Below are positions 4,479-5,169 of a stretch of 5,169 nt of DNA, piece by piece. The DNA comes from Caldifarciminota bacterium (GTDB lineage: Bacteria > Hydrothermota > 32-111 > QNBC01): assembly GCA_023132105.1 (NCBI GenBank), contig JAGLYS010000103.1:1-5169 (forward strand). Reading direction: 5' to 3'. Both the position numbers and the translations under genes were made by a program. Positions within the stretch are counted from its first letter, which is position 1, and each line of letters starts with the position of its first letter. Under the pieces are notes generated by a model, which worked only from the letters and a program-made list of their open reading frames with translations, was not told where the DNA came from and searched no databases.

Positions 4479-5169
4479 TTAAATATCAAATTTTCCTGTG
4501 TAAAGATCTTTGTGTTTAGGTGTTACTCTAATGCCTGTATAGGAATTAGCCCACTCTTTCATATTTGTTTCAGCATATTCAATAGCATCCTCATTAAATA
4601 TAGTCCCAAGATTTTCCAATGTCTCTATATAATAATAAGTCCAGACACCATTTGACATCCATGGTTCTCCATCATATGAATATGATTTATCAGATGCTGT
4701 TGCAACAATGGAGCCATTTATAGCATCTCTATTAAAACTACCTGCTTTGCAAGCATCGATTGCAACCATTTTTTTAGATGTATTAGCATCGATAATGAAT
4801 TGCATAATATATTCGTGTGTTATGTAGTATAAATCAGTACTTATAAGGCATGAACCATAACCCTGATAAGAGTTTCCATGACCTGAGTAACAAAAAGCAA
4901 TTTCATCTCCCGGTTGTGCATTGTCTCTAAGCCATATCAAACCATCTATAATTGCATCTGCGGTAGCATTCCTATCAAGCACCATTTGAATTGTAAATCC
5001 CTGACTTTGTAAATATGTTTTCCAATCCCTTGCATCATCATCGCAGTATTGAAGATCATTTTGAGTTCCTTCATAATCAGAGATTCCAATAATAAAAGCA
5101 TATTTGTGTGCCGGGTTTGGGTTGGGGTCTTCCTCTAACGGGGGATCTGGCTTTACAGGTTTTTTCAAC
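4479..5169 (-). CDS. Caspase/metacaspase-like protein (peptidase C14), C-terminal part, 5' end outside window
   Basis: The frame runs off the right edge; the TTG at 5168 is only the first possible start codon and probably encodes Leu. Numbering from it, residues 1-21 are a proline- and acid-rich linker (KPVKPDPPLEEDPNPNP), which implies one or more domains upstream. The caspase domain follows: KYAFIIGISDYEG, NDLQYCDDDARDW, the catalytic His in CYSGHGN (His97) and the catalytic Cys in AIDACKAGSF (Cys140), then SIVATASDKSYSYD and a C-terminal GVWTYYYIETLENLG part. Both dyad residues are present and the domain looks complete, so an active cysteine protease is expected. Metacaspase-type enzymes usually cleave after Arg or Lys; specificity here is not determined. 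The linker style recalls exported multidomain caspases of bacteria and archaea, but the signal peptide region is not in view. It is convergent with the J-domain-like gene, and the terminator makes shared transcription unlikely. Confidence 0.92.
   Translation of the reverse strand, partial: LKKPVKPDPPLEEDPNPNPAHKYAFIIGISDYEGTQNDLQYCDDDARDWKTYLQSQGFTIQMVLDRNATADAIIDGLIWLRDNAQPGDEIAFCYSGHGNSYQGYGSCLISTDLYYITHEYIMQFIIDANTSKKMVAIDACKAGSFNRDAINGSIVATASDKSYSYDGEPWMSNGVWTYYYIETLENLGTIFNEDAIEYAETNMKEWANSYTGIRVTPKHKDLYTGKFDI

Noticed and set aside
1..5169. CRISPR array, tRNA, transposase or integrase
   Set aside because: I looked for spaced direct repeats, cloverleaf sequences and DDE or recombinase motifs and saw none.

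Overview
This is an A+T-rich bacterial window that most resembles a low-GC Clostridia-type Firmicute. That assignment is inferred from purine-rich Shine-Dalgarno (SD) sites, frequent AGA and ATA codons, one near-consensus sigma-A promoter and one intrinsic hairpin terminator. The promoter and terminator argue against an archaeal source. I see no rRNA, tRNA, CRISPR array, insertion sequence or integrase.

Layout. Bases 3-1223 (+) hold the 3' part of a gene whose last ~190 residues form a type I restriction specificity (HsdS-like) target-recognition domain. The part before it looks like a degenerate N6-adenine methyltransferase-like fold. A run of eight Gs sits exactly where the recognition domain begins. 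Four closely spaced genes follow on the same strand: a small helix-turn-helix-like protein (1266-1802), an unrecognised protein (1881-2477), a protein ending in a SHOCT-like helical segment with a strong internal in-frame start (2501-3088), and a small conserved-looking protein (3078-3497). Two of these genes share an almost identical 15-nt leader at identical distance from their ATG.

A ~220-bp spacer (3498-3717) opens with five GGG tracts in 29 nt, followed by two short dyads and then a TTGACA-17-TATAAA promoter with a TG extension. This promoter drives a 210-residue protein with a long acidic region and a C-terminal J-domain-like HPD segment (3718-4350). A bidirectional terminator (about 4426-4461) separates it from a convergent gene (4479-5169, -). 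That gene encodes the C-terminal part of a caspase/metacaspase-like (peptidase C14) protein whose domain is complete and preceded by a proline-rich linker.

How the genes may work together. The left part reads as an accessory region: a DNA-specificity module, a putative DNA-binding protein and small unknown proteins that are probably cotranscribed. The J-domain-like gene has its own promoter. The caspase gene is convergent and insulated by the terminator, so a functional link to the others is not supported by the layout. The strongest leads are the possible phase-variable G tract in the specificity gene, the internal start in the SHOCT-like gene, the G-rich motif, and the HPD-bearing acidic protein.
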